A DNA stretch of 25,161 bases. Origin: a virus. Each line of letters starts with the position of its first letter. The stretch's first letter is position 1. Shown one piece after another: positions 15,001-22,653 of this stretch. The stretch spans positions 1 to 25,161 of the IMG/VR virus record IMGVR_UViG_3300050020_000050; one strand, written 5' to 3'. Under the pieces are notes generated by a model, which was given only the letters and a program-made list of their open reading frames with translations, was not told where the DNA came from and ran no database searches. A program made the translations under genes and the position numbers.

Positions 15001-16154
15001 AGAACGGGCCAAACACCGCGCGCACGGAACTCTGGATCGCGCAGAGCATGCCCGCCATCCCGCAATCGCCCGAGCGGCTGTATGAGACGGTATCGAAGGG
15101 CACCAGCGCACAGCTATCCTTCGCCACCGGAACCATCCTCCAGATTCGCGCCGTCGGCGTCGACGCGCAGGGCAACCCGGCGCCATTCGCAACCGCGCCG
15201 GTAGTCACGATTACGGTGCAGGGCTCGGGCTCTGCACCGGGGGATGTGCCGCTGTTCGCAGGCGCGTTTGTCTCGAGCGTTACTGTTCTGACTTGGGGCG
15301 CGGCAACCTCGGCGGCAAACTACGAAGTCCGCTACAACTCCGACCCGGCGAATACCAACTGGAATACTGCCGGGCTGCTGTGGAGCGGCAGCGCGCTTAC
15401 TTGGGCGGATGCGCAGGTGCGGCTCGGCTGCTATCTCATCAAGTCGATATCGAGCACGACGGTTGAATGTGTCAGCGCCGCCTCGTGGAACTACCTGCAG
15501 AATCCCGTGCGTGTCAACACAATCGGCCTGATGCCAGGGCAGGGTCCGTTTGTCGCGCTCACAACGAACACCTACGACAGCGGAACCAGCCTGTCGACGC
15601 TGGTCTTTACGGTGGTGCCGCAGTCGCCGCTATTGACGGATGGAACGCCGGTCGCGTTGCCTGCCTCGTCTGTCTCGTGGACAGGCACACTGGCACCTAC
15701 GACGGTGTATTACATCTATCTCTACCTGCAGCCGGGCACGTTTCTGCTGGCGGCATCGACCGGCGGATCTCCCACTCCGGACACGGCGGCCAGTACGCCG
15801 GATCTCAACTTCTGCTCGGCGAACGGAAACTATCTCGCATTTACCGCCGCAATCACCACGGCCGGGCCTGTCAGCGGGGGTAGCTCGACGGGGGCAGCGT
15901 TCGACGTTACAACGACGATGGTCACCGACTTCTTTGGTGATCCGGCGTATGAGGATATCGACATCACCGTCATTACCGGCGGCACCGGGTACACCAGCGG
16001 CACCGCCTCGCTTACGGGCACCGTGGCACCGCATCAGACCTCCACCAGCACTCGCCGCATGGTCAGCTATACCGCAGTCGGCGGCGTGGTTACGGCGGTC
16101 TCGGGGTGGGATTCGAGCCTGATCTGGCTGGCGCCGCCCTCACTTGTCATCTAA
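12066..16154 (+). CDS. Tail-tip I-J fusion: central spike / host specificity protein (1362 aa)
   Basis: The frame is open from 11853, but homology-like sequence begins at L-I-R-L-V-A-I-A-N-P-F. TTG 12066 overlaps the K stop, so translation is probably coupled. Residues 1-75 are a small beta-grasp-like domain, then a long Gly/Ala hydrophobic region (about 85-150), together like lambda gpI. From about 170 on, K-T-V-A-S-G-S-T-P-I-P and later modules match J-type proteins, with the R-A-Q-A-W-H-W-A-Y-R-K motif near 720 and two fibronectin III-like regions after about 960. J forms the trimeric tip that binds the receptor. It exceeds lambda J (1132 aa), partly because I is fused to it. The C-terminus (after about 1150) is Thr/Gly-rich and probably variable. 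Confidence 0.85.
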   Translation: MIRLVAIANPFQPILSRTVYELSHVDGTMLADVLRDAEIDPNRHTCIIDGYAVPPEILAGYPVRDGVEIIAIPTVAGHGWEKMTAELAVMAAVVVVTGGLAAGPMAGLGAGAMGSMFASIGLGGLSSATVGLIGAGIALGGNMLVNAFLGNVGGSGNNSASWDPTGPKTVASGSTPIPKGYGTVMSGGNIIASYPTAEGEDNYLNVEVSHGWGPARSLADLRINKNSIQNFIGVTYQVRYGSNAQTPIPYFSNIVNGYPQATRCIAVGAGGSPVVINGTGTATQGLEVVIQFPDGVFYSTNNGNTIPLRVAYLIEYSVHGSGTWQQPYIPDATQDIITRDIHGVITYAPTWVVIPSNTHYSSGVVYQWDSGSHTPGDIWTGTQTLTIVRPDGSTFTTSVALAGEWQPCDTNLNQQGVMSWRQGYVIFSGANQGALYHQTAIYNLTPAQYDVRVTKYGSAISPDAIQQVEGNNNRTGDQVWVHSINEIQYQDLAYPNMILAGVRALATDQLSGASINLTALVTFGINATLPAALAGFGEDNPAVVAYDMLVNPLYGGNVSAANIDVPAFAEWAAYCDQTVSDGFGGTIKRSVFNGIFDQPGTNLWKALQKVAILGYASMVQIGQYYTVNIDQLVTVPAQVFTVGNVIRDSIKDTWIALDDRANRIEVTFADAARDYRTDEPCAVMLAANINTGAEIKPTRVQLLGCTNRAQAWHWAYRKLMSTSLCLLQRSFDVGIEAVACQVGSVIGIQDDVTQWAYGGRIQAGSTASSLIVDRDDLPWASGVGWTATVVHPVVQRGTGTVSSITGNVVTFAAPIPTARVVNFTGPTGTNYIIEGVGTSTATVQSVTGLSGGQAVTFYDQDVVDTQPISARVGGVLTPYAPFLQAPSADSPWVYGQSAGAFPAQLFTVTNIRRKGDLQMTIDTLVYEPAIYSDDTPLITQTLSVPDANAAVTSLTAVENYTMANSANGGQASVINVGWQNGPNTARTELWIAQSMPAIPQSPERLYETVSKGTSAQLSFATGTILQIRAVGVDAQGNPAPFATAPVVTITVQGSGSAPGDVPLFAGAFVSSVTVLTWGAATSAANYEVRYNSDPANTNWNTAGLLWSGSALTWADAQVRLGCYLIKSISSTTVECVSAASWNYLQNPVRVNTIGLMPGQGPFVALTTNTYDSGTSLSTLVFTVVPQSPLLTDGTPVALPASSVSWTGTLAPTTVYYIYLYLQPGTFLLAASTGGSPTPDTAASTPDLNFCSANGNYLAFTAAITTAGPVSGGSSTGAAFDVTTTMVTDFFGDPAYEDIDITVITGGTGYTSGTASLTGTVAPHQTSTSTRRMVSYTAVGGVVTAVSGWDSSLIWLAPPSLVI

Positions 16155-16157
16155 AAA

Positions 16158-16187
16158 TTGCCCGATCCTGGCGCTGTGCAGCATAAC
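16158..16187 (+). promoter_or_regulatory. Putative late promoter, TTGCCC-N18-CATAAC, leaderless type
   Basis: TTGCCC (16158-16163), 18 nt, CATAAC (16182-16187), then CGAAGT and the ATG at 16194. It begins 3 nt after the J stop codon. No Shine-Dalgarno fits between promoter and ATG. Same layout as the sites at 9912 and 20560. Confidence 0.65.
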
Positions 16188-16193
16188 CGAAGT

Positions 16194-19187
16194 ATGAAAC
16201 TCATCCGCCTCCGCATCCTTGCGCTCTACCTCGCCGCCGTCCTGGCTGGCGGCCTCGCCGAAGTAGCCGCAGCGCAGACCACGTCCATCACCGCATCGAG
16301 TGGCGGCATCCGCATGGGGGGAGTAACGCTTGCGACCGGCTCGGCGGTGCTGGTCCCGGTCGATGCCTACGGGCATCCGATCGCAGTCGAGATCTCCGGC
16401 GGCGGGCTGAATATCCCCGGCTCAGTACAGAAGCCGGTGGGCTACTCCTGCACTATCACGGCGGGCGCGCTGGGAACCTGCAATGTGCCGGATGAGATTA
16501 CCGCGCAGCCCAGCGGCTTCCACTACAACATCACTATTTCGGACACCACCACCTTCGGCCATCCGACCAGCGGAATGTCTTTTCTGTTGCCGAGCGTGGG
16601 CGGCATCACGGGCGGCAGTTTCGCGCTGGATCTCTACGTTCCCACGGCATCCGTGCCCACGACCGCAGCCCTCACATTCACCAGCGGCTCCGGCACCCCG
16701 GTCGGTGCATGTACGGCCCCAGCACTCTACACCAACACGGTGTCTAGCACTCTTTATCAATGCGTCGCGGGCGCATGGGTGCAGATCATCGGTGCCGGCG
16801 GCGCGGTCAATAGTTTGACTACCACCGGAAGCGGCGCGGCAACACTGGCGGCCGGAGTGCTGAATATTCCGGTCGGCGGCAACCAGTTCTCTGTGATGAA
16901 CTACGCTGGAAACTCCGGCGGAACGATTGATAACTCCGCCGCGGTGACAGCCGCCTGCGCGGCCAATGGTCAAGTGTTCTTTCCGGTTGGCACTTACAAC
17001 TTCACTAGCAACTACACTGTGCCGTGCCCCAGCACCTACCAGATTGGTGCGGCGCTGAAAGCACCCAACGCGGTGACTGTGACGCTGGGTGCTCAGCCTT
17101 CTGCACTGCCATCTCAGCAGATATTTGTGTGGGCCGGAACTGGCAAGTTTGTCGGACTCTCCGGGACAATCCCGGTTGAGTGGTTTGGGGTGAAGAGCTA
17201 CCAGACGCTTGCAGCAGCAGCAGCAGCAGCAGACGATACTGCGGGATTTGCGGCGACATTGACAGCAGTAGCAATGCGTGGCAATGCCCTGCTACAGTGT
17301 GCCGTCTACAATGCATCTTCTACGATTCTGGTTAGTACGTCGTCAACTGGAATTCACGGATCTTGCCCAGGGATAATCGGAGCACCTTTCCCTGCAACTG
17401 GTATCCCATCCACCATCATTTCTACCAGCCCAAGTGCGGATATTATTGACTTGATAGGAACCTCATTGGCCTGGTTGGATTGGAACATATTTGATAACTT
17501 CACTGTGCAAAGAACATCAGGCCCAACCGGAACGGCGGCAGGCATAAATGTATTATATGCTGGCGGCTTTGTGTTGAATAGGATAGTTTCTGCCGATAGC
17601 ATTTGTGACTTTGGATTCAATTCCGCAGCCGGATATACGGGTGAAGTTTCCTTCAATGCGGCTGTGTTCGGCCAGGTTTTTGCCTATACAGCAGACACTA
17701 CCGGATGGTGCGTAACTGGCAACACTCCCAGCCTATATTTTGTGAACGATCAAACTGCTAACACAAATTCTCTGCATAGTGGCGTGGCACGCGGAATTTT
17801 GATTGAAGGCTCAAATATCCGTGATCAAATTTGGACGAACTACACTGATGCTGGGATGGACTTCCCCATCACCATCCACAACACTGGCACTGACAAGGAT
17901 GATGATATCCATTTTATAAATGCGATTTTGGATGGATTTGATGGTACTGGCGTGACCATTGAAAACATCTTCCCTGCGGCTGGTGGTGGTGGAGGCATCA
18001 CTTTTGTTGACGGATACATGTCTGGTGGTGGTGATGGTGCCAAGGATTTTGACATCAAAAGCAGTTCTGGAATTATCATTGGGCCGATGCAGATTGAGGG
18101 ATCAGGTAACCCTGTGCTCACTGTAGATAACAGTTTGGGTGGGGTCAGCTCAGAAATCAACATTCATGATTTGTATGTCTCCCTAAGCACCGGAAGCACC
18201 AACGTCAATCCTTTCCTTATAAGCAACACAAAAAACAGTACCTTCCACGACAATATTTTTGACACAGGTGGCTCGACCGCAGCCATTACTATAACCAATG
18301 GTCATGGGCTTGCAGTTCACGGCAACTCCATATCAAATGCTGGGGCGGGAATAAAGGTTGACGGAACGAGCGGTCACAACTCAGTCACAGGGAACACTTG
18401 TGACGCTGTCACTGTTACAGGCGCTTGCCTAGCAGACCTAAGCTCAACAGATGTATGGATTGATCCTGCAACCGGAAATGCTCAATTCCCAGGAACCATC
18501 AGCAGTGGCACCGGAATATCCGGCCTCCCAGCCGCAATCTGGAAAGTGTGCGGTGACATATCCGGCGGAAGCGGTTGCGTTCCAACATCCTCAACAGTTG
18601 CTTACGATTCCAGCGGTAACGGGCTAAATGGCACATGGAATGGGACGCAAAGCGGTACAACCAACTGGTACTCCGCGAGCACGCCAGAAGTGTATGCCGG
18701 AACGTTCGATGGTAGCACTGACTACATCCAGACTGGATACACACCGAGTGGGCTTACAAACTTCACCTTGTCTGCGTGGATTTATGTCCCGGCGTGGGGC
18801 ACAGAGTTCGCGGTGTCAAGTAGAACTACCGCTGCGAACGGAATAATGCTCTTTATGAACGGCGGCTCTGGAACAAACATGTTTGTCTACGGTGGATTTT
18901 CTGATGGCAGCGGTAATTCCACGCTGGCCAATGCAACAACTACCATAGGCGCGTGGCATTGTGTAGCTGAGACGCACGTCGCCGGGGCCACTAACGTTAC
19001 CTTATACATTGATGGGGTCTCATCAGGAGTGCCAACGTCAGGATCAACAGCAACCAATCCTGGTTCCGGCGGCCCTTTGTATATAGGAAAAGATGGTAAC
19101 GGTGGCAACTATTGGAATGGCATGATCAATGATGTGCGCGTCTATCCCAGCGTGCTCCCGTCAGGCGCAATACCCGGCTGTATTTAG
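16194..19187 (+). CDS. Tail fibre/tailspike with beta-helix and LamG-like lectin domain (997 aa)
   Basis: ATG 16194 is set by the promoter; a TTG at 16158 is the promoter's own -35 element. Residues 1-28 look like a Sec signal peptide (L-A-L-Y-L-A-A-V-L-A-G-G then A-A-A-Q), odd for a virion part. Residues about 30-225 are Gly/Thr-rich beta modules. About 229-750 read as a right-handed beta-helix of the pectate-lyase/tailspike class, starting G-G-T-I-D-N-S-A-A-V-T-A-A-C and Q-V-F-F-P-V-G-T-Y. About 780-997 form a LamG-like jelly roll (Y-D-S-S-G-N-G-L-N-G-T, F-D-G-S-T-D-Y-I, T-L-S-A-W-I-Y-V). It would bind or degrade surface polysaccharide. DNA from about 17240 to 19190 is clearly more AT-rich than its neighbours, indicating a swapped receptor module. 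Confidence 0.8.
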   Translation: MKLIRLRILALYLAAVLAGGLAEVAAAQTTSITASSGGIRMGGVTLATGSAVLVPVDAYGHPIAVEISGGGLNIPGSVQKPVGYSCTITAGALGTCNVPDEITAQPSGFHYNITISDTTTFGHPTSGMSFLLPSVGGITGGSFALDLYVPTASVPTTAALTFTSGSGTPVGACTAPALYTNTVSSTLYQCVAGAWVQIIGAGGAVNSLTTTGSGAATLAAGVLNIPVGGNQFSVMNYAGNSGGTIDNSAAVTAACAANGQVFFPVGTYNFTSNYTVPCPSTYQIGAALKAPNAVTVTLGAQPSALPSQQIFVWAGTGKFVGLSGTIPVEWFGVKSYQTLAAAAAAADDTAGFAATLTAVAMRGNALLQCAVYNASSTILVSTSSTGIHGSCPGIIGAPFPATGIPSTIISTSPSADIIDLIGTSLAWLDWNIFDNFTVQRTSGPTGTAAGINVLYAGGFVLNRIVSADSICDFGFNSAAGYTGEVSFNAAVFGQVFAYTADTTGWCVTGNTPSLYFVNDQTANTNSLHSGVARGILIEGSNIRDQIWTNYTDAGMDFPITIHNTGTDKDDDIHFINAILDGFDGTGVTIENIFPAAGGGGGITFVDGYMSGGGDGAKDFDIKSSSGIIIGPMQIEGSGNPVLTVDNSLGGVSSEINIHDLYVSLSTGSTNVNPFLISNTKNSTFHDNIFDTGGSTAAITITNGHGLAVHGNSISNAGAGIKVDGTSGHNSVTGNTCDAVTVTGACLADLSSTDVWIDPATGNAQFPGTISSGTGISGLPAAIWKVCGDISGGSGCVPTSSTVAYDSSGNGLNGTWNGTQSGTTNWYSASTPEVYAGTFDGSTDYIQTGYTPSGLTNFTLSAWIYVPAWGTEFAVSSRTTAANGIMLFMNGGSGTNMFVYGGFSDGSGNSTLANATTTIGAWHCVAETHVAGATNVTLYIDGVSSGVPTSGSTATNPGSGGPLYIGKDGNGGNYWNGMINDVRVYPSVLPSGAIPGCI
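17211..17231 (+). repeat. (GCA)7 trinucleotide repeat
   Basis: Seven perfect GCA units encode a seven-Ala run in the fibre, right where base composition changes. A slippage-prone tract that may mark the recombination joint. Confidence 0.9.
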
Positions 19188-19196
19188 GAGTTCCCT

Positions 19197-19838
19197 ATGA
19201 TCCGAATCGTCCGTCTCACAATGCTCGCCGCACTGGCCACCGCGCTGGTCTATTCCGCCCACGCGCAGAACACGCCTGCTCCCGTAGTTCCGCCCGTCCC
19301 CGCGCCAGTGTGGGTGACAATCTCGCCCGAAAGTGCAACCGTTTCGGTTACGCTGCCGGCTGGCGCCACCTATCGCTTCGGCGATGCGGTGAATAATCTG
19401 TGGAGCGCGCCGATCACAGTGCAGGTCGCGACCACGTTCAGCCCGGTATTCTTTCCCTCCGGAGTGTTTCCCTTCAGCGATCCGGACCCGAACACCGCGA
19501 AAGAACTGGATGTGCTCGAGACCGCCGACGCGCAGGGTGTCACTATCACGGACCTGTCGACCTCGCCCGTCGCGGTGACTACGCAGATCGTTCCCGCGCT
19601 GGCAGCGCCTCCGCCCGCGCATACCGTCACGTTTACTAACTTCCAGAACACTGCCGTCGGGCAAACCGCGCTACTCTTCGCGTTCGCCAATCTCCCCGAT
19701 CAAAGCGGAGCGGGCGCGAGCGTATGGGAAGGCACGCAGATGGATATCGCCATCGATGGCGTCACCTGGACCTGCAGCTACGGCCAGAACTACACCGACC
19801 AGGTCTACACGCTGAATTGCAACCCGCCCACGCCATGA
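19197..19838 (+). CDS. Secreted hypothetical protein (213 aa)
   Basis: AGGAG sits 6-7 nt before the ATG. The N-terminus M-I-R-I-V-R-L-T-M-L-A-A-L-A-T-A-L-V-Y-S is a clear signal peptide, with predicted cleavage after S-A-H-A-Q. A Pro-rich linker (25-40) leads to a beta-rich domain with two C-terminal Cys (T-C-S-Y and L-N-C-N) that could form a disulfide. It follows the fibre gene by 9 nt and overlaps the next by 4 nt. It may be a fibre-associated or periplasmic protein; no family recognised. Confidence 0.7.
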   Translation: MIRIVRLTMLAALATALVYSAHAQNTPAPVVPPVPAPVWVTISPESATVSVTLPAGATYRFGDAVNNLWSAPITVQVATTFSPVFFPSGVFPFSDPDPNTAKELDVLETADAQGVTITDLSTSPVAVTTQIVPALAAPPPAHTVTFTNFQNTAVGQTALLFAFANLPDQSGAGASVWEGTQMDIAIDGVTWTCSYGQNYTDQVYTLNCNPPTP

Positions 19839-20512
19839 GGCTGCTCGACACACTCAAAGCGCTCGCGCTCGCAACGGTTCCGGTGGTGGGAGCGTTCGCC
19901 ATGTGGACGCTGTGGCCGGTGCATGGCGCCATCCTCGGCGCGCGGGCGCAAGGGTACACGCTGGCGGTAAAGGCCGGTGCAGTGCTCGGGCACGTCGACA
20001 ATGCGGCGCTGGCCGGCGGCAAGCTGATCAACGACTCCCGCGTCACCGTCTCCGAAATGAACCGCGCCGCGCTGGATGAGCGCAAGTATTTCGAGGTGAT
20101 GCTGCCGCCGCTGCTTAGCCAGGCGCAGGGTATCCTCGCCAACGTGCAAACCGATACGGCGGATCTGCATACGGTATTACTGGCAGGCGCAGGGACGGCC
20201 AACGCCGCCTCCGCAGCCATTCAGACGGCTAACTCATCCATCCCGCGCACGCAGCCGCTGGTGGACGCCGCTACGCTCGCCATCGGGCATGCGGATGCAA
20301 CCACCGTGCGGGTGAATGCCTTCCTCGATGCACCGCTGCTCACAGATACCGGCAAGCACACCGCATCGATCGTCGCGCACGCCGACGCCATCACCGGAGA
20401 TGCGCAGTTCGAGGCGGACAGGTTCACCCACCCGCCGCCGCAACGCTGGTACCAAAAGGTGTGGCACATAAGTGTGCAGGTGGGCACGCTGGTCTACGAC
20501 TTCATCCGGTAG
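19835..20512 (+). CDS. Membrane-anchored helical hypothetical protein (225 aa)
   Basis: ATG 19835 overlaps the previous stop (ATGA). One N-terminal membrane segment (about 7-27, A-L-A-T-V-P-V-V-G-A-F-A-M-W) is followed by a long Ala/Thr/Val-rich helical region with heptad-like spacing (about 45-190) and a C-terminal aromatic part (R-W-Y-Q-K-V-W-H). The shape resembles periplasmic coiled-coil proteins such as spanin-like or MCE-like tethers, but this is not a family match. It ends the fibre transcription unit, before the lysis promoter. Confidence 0.65.
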   Translation: MRLLDTLKALALATVPVVGAFAMWTLWPVHGAILGARAQGYTLAVKAGAVLGHVDNAALAGGKLINDSRVTVSEMNRAALDERKYFEVMLPPLLSQAQGILANVQTDTADLHTVLLAGAGTANAASAAIQTANSSIPRTQPLVDAATLAIGHADATTVRVNAFLDAPLLTDTGKHTASIVAHADAITGDAQFEADRFTHPPPQRWYQKVWHISVQVGTLVYDFIR

Positions 20513-20559
20513 GTGCTTCGCACTGTTCTCCACGCTTCGCGTAAAAACTTCCCTGTAAA

Positions 20560-20589
20560 TTGCCGCCTTTACGCGCTCTGCCGCATAAC
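20560..20589 (+). promoter_or_regulatory. Putative late promoter, TTGCCG-N18-CATAAC, leaderless type
   Basis: TTGCCG (20560-20565), 18 nt, CATAAC (20584-20589), then TAAGGC and ATG at 20596. Preceded by AAA as at the other sites. It sits in the 83-nt gap before the small membrane protein genes. Confidence 0.65.
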
Positions 20590-20595
20590 TAAGGC

Positions 20596-20793
20596 ATGAA
20601 AGCCGCCATCGCCCACAACTTCAACGCATACTTCCTCGCATTGCTTGGGGTGTTGTGTGTCCAGTATGGGTTCCACTCCGGAAATGTAGCCCTGGGCACG
20701 CTAGGAAACGCGGCCTGGGCGGCGGCGCTATACGCCTTCAAGAGTAGCCCTCCACCTCCAGATTACCCGGCGCAGGTGCCGGACCCAAAATAA
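20596..20793 (+). CDS. Small two-membrane-segment protein, holin-like (65 aa)
   Basis: ATG 6 nt after the putative -10. Two hydrophobic segments (about 11-28, A-Y-F-L-A-L-L-G-V-L-C-V; about 31-48, L-G-T-L-G-N-A-A-W-A-A-A) and a Pro-rich soluble tail (P-P-P-P-D-Y-P). Size and topology fit a class II holin, which would time lysis by permeabilising the inner membrane. Many small phage membrane proteins look alike, so this is inferred. Confidence 0.6.
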   Translation: MKAAIAHNFNAYFLALLGVLCVQYGFHSGNVALGTLGNAAWAAALYAFKSSPPPPDYPAQVPDPK

Positions 20794-20807
20794 AGGAGTA
20801 CCACCCT

Positions 20808-21119
20808 ATGTTCAAATCCGTCGGCCACTTTTTCGCTGTTGTTTACAAGAACGTTCTCTCTACACTGCCCGCGATCGCAGCGAGTAAGGGCGTCGTTGAG
20901 GCCGTTACCGCAAAGGTTCCCGTATATGGTCCGCTGGCGGTTTCGGTGGAGGATGCCGGGTACGCATTGCTCGGCGAACTCTCCGCCGTGTTGAATGCTG
21001 GCGGAGCGGCTGCCGCGGCGAAGTTGAACGACGCCGGGCTCGATATCAAAGTGATCCAGACCGTGCAGGATCTGGTTGCCAACGTGCCGCAGTTCGCCGC
21101 GCTGGCGAAGACTCTCTAA
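20808..21119 (+). CDS. Small hypothetical protein in lysis region (103 aa)
   Basis: AAAGGAG precedes the ATG by 9 nt, one of the best ribosome sites in the window, so it is probably abundant. The protein is Ala/Val-rich with moderately hydrophobic helices (V-Y-G-P-L-A-V-S-V-E-D-A-G-Y-A-L-L-G) but no clear membrane span. It shares the transcript with the holin-like gene and ends upstream of a terminator. Not recognised. Confidence 0.65.
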   Translation: MFKSVGHFFAVVYKNVLSTLPAIAASKGVVEAVTAKVPVYGPLAVSVEDAGYALLGELSAVLNAGGAAAAAKLNDAGLDIKVIQTVQDLVANVPQFAALAKTL

Positions 21120-21206
21120 CCCCGAAGTCCTTAGACGTTGCTCGAAACGTCCGGAGGCGGTGAGAAGCCGTCCACCAATCTTGTTAGGAGTGCCGCATAA
21201 ACTCCA

Positions 21207-21234
21207 GGGCCGTGCGATTCGGCCCGAACTTTTT
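21207..21234 (+). terminator. Intrinsic terminator in lysis region
   Basis: GGGCCG (21207-21212) pairs perfectly with CGGCCC (21220-21225), loop TGCGATT, then GAAC and five T. A further perfect hairpin GACGTT/AACGTC lies upstream at 21133-21150, so the 132-nt gap is highly structured. It ends the late transcript just before the next small membrane gene. Confidence 0.75.
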
Positions 21235-21251
21235 ATCGAGGTGTTGTCCAA

Positions 21252-21491
21252 GTGAACTTTGCGCTGTGGGGCCCGACGATTGTCTCGGTAGTTGTGATGA
21301 TCTTTACTGCCGGACTACTGGTCGGCGCTCTCCGAAATGAAACCAAGCGCAACGATGGGCAAGACGGCCGCCTGGACGGGCACGACGAAAAGATTGAACT
21401 TGCTGCGCTATCGATTGCCCGCCTGGAAGCATGGCGCGATGGCTACAACGCCGCGGTGTCGCGTCATCCCGAACTAAAGCCCGAACAGTAG
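21252..21491 (+). CDS. Single-span membrane protein with cytoplasmic helix (79 aa)
   Basis: GTG start with GAGG about 11-12 nt upstream. One N-terminal membrane segment (about 5-26, W-G-P-T-I-V-S-V-V-V-M-I-F-T-A-G-L-L-V-G) then a charged region and a helix I-E-L-A-A-L-S-I-A-R-L-E-A-W. This layout is seen in XhlA-like holin partners and in inner-membrane spanins. Probably a lysis accessory protein; exact role unknown. Confidence 0.55.
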   Translation: MNFALWGPTIVSVVVMIFTAGLLVGALRNETKRNDGQDGRLDGHDEKIELAALSIARLEAWRDGYNAAVSRHPELKPEQ

Positions 21492-21510
21492 TCCTCGAGG
21501 TAAGCGCACG

Positions 21511-22653
21511 ATGCCAACCCCTCCGCTCGCTGCATCGAAGATTCAAGCGGTCCGCGACCTGCTCGCGAAGAAACCCTGTCCGACCAGGAGCGAAATCAGT
21601 CGGCTTACTGGAGTGTCCGCCGGCTCCATCCATGGAATCTACACGGGCGCGATGAAAGAACCTGCCCCGGCTGTCATTCCCGCCGCCGTCGCCGAGCCGA
21701 TCGCCTTCGATGCCGTCCGCAAAGTGCTGCGCAAGGGCGCCAAGACGGTGCCGGAGATGGCGGACGCGCTCGACTGCTCGCCGCAGCGGGTACGCGACCT
21801 ATTGGCCGAGATGAACGCCAAGGGCGCCATGCTGTTTGAGGCGGACGGGCGCTGGGACGTGAAAGACAGCATCCTGATCGAGCCGGGCAAGACCGTTCTT
21901 CAATCCCTGCCAGGCGTGCGGCGCTTCGGAGTCACTGGCGACAATCATCTATGCAATAAGCACTCGCGGCTGGACGTGTTGAACGCGGCGTACGACCATT
22001 TCGAGCGCGAAGGCATCACCGACGTATTCAACACCGGCAACTGGATCGACGGCGAGGCAAGATTCAACAAGACAGAATTGGTCACCGCGCCGGGCATGGA
22101 CAACCAGCTTGATTACCTGATCGACAAATTCCCGGTCCGCAAGGGCATCACCACGCATTACATCGCCGGCGACGATCACGAGGGCTGGTATCAGCAGCGC
22201 GAGGGGATCGAGGTGGGCCGCTACCTGCAGATGAAGGCGGAAGAGGCGGGGCGCACGGATCTCAAATATCTCGGCTACGGCGAGTGCGACGTGAAGCTGG
22301 CGGCCGGAACCGGGTCGAGCGTGATGCGCGTCGTCCATCCCGGCGGCGGCTCCAGCTACGCCATCAGCTACACCGACCAGAAGCGCGTGGAGAGCTACCA
22401 GGGCGGAGAGAAGCCGCAGATCGAGCTCGCCGGCCATTATCACAAGTTCAACTACGGCTATCCCCGCGAAGTCCACGCCGTGCAGACGGGCTGCACCTGT
22501 GATCAAAGTATGTTTATGCGCAAAAAGAAGCTGCAGGCGCATGTGGGCTTTCTGGTGATTGAGGTGACGCAGGATGATCGCGGCGTTGTAACCCGCTTCG
22601 GCGTCGAGTGGTTCCCGTTCTACGATCGCGGATTTTACGAAAAGAGGTTCTAG
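21511..22653 (+). CDS. Winged-helix domain fused to metallophosphoesterase (380 aa)
   Basis: Residues 1-115 contain two helix-turn-helix-like units (P-T-R-S-E-I-S-R-L-T-G-V-S; V-P-E-M-A-D-A-L-D-C-S-P-Q-R-V). From about 135 the calcineurin-type metal ligands appear in order: G-D-N-H (Asp144, His146), G-N-W-I-D (Asn177, Asp180), G-D-D-H-E (Asp221-His223), His276 in V-H-P-G-G-G, and G-H-Y-H (His309, His311). The third motif is G-D-D-H where most relatives have G-N-H. It could be a phage phosphodiesterase or nuclease directed to DNA by the N-terminal domains; phages often carry such proteins, but the substrate is unknown. GAGG precedes the ATG by 10 nt. Confidence 0.82.
   Translation: MPTPPLAASKIQAVRDLLAKKPCPTRSEISRLTGVSAGSIHGIYTGAMKEPAPAVIPAAVAEPIAFDAVRKVLRKGAKTVPEMADALDCSPQRVRDLLAEMNAKGAMLFEADGRWDVKDSILIEPGKTVLQSLPGVRRFGVTGDNHLCNKHSRLDVLNAAYDHFEREGITDVFNTGNWIDGEARFNKTELVTAPGMDNQLDYLIDKFPVRKGITTHYIAGDDHEGWYQQREGIEVGRYLQMKAEEAGRTDLKYLGYGECDVKLAAGTGSSVMRVVHPGGGSSYAISYTDQKRVESYQGGEKPQIELAGHYHKFNYGYPREVHAVQTGCTCDQSMFMRKKKLQAHVGFLVIEVTQDDRGVVTRFGVEWFPFYDRGFYEKRF

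Noticed and set aside
21120-21251. A fifth late promoter suggested by GCCGCATAAA
   Set aside because: No TTGCC element lies 18 nt upstream.
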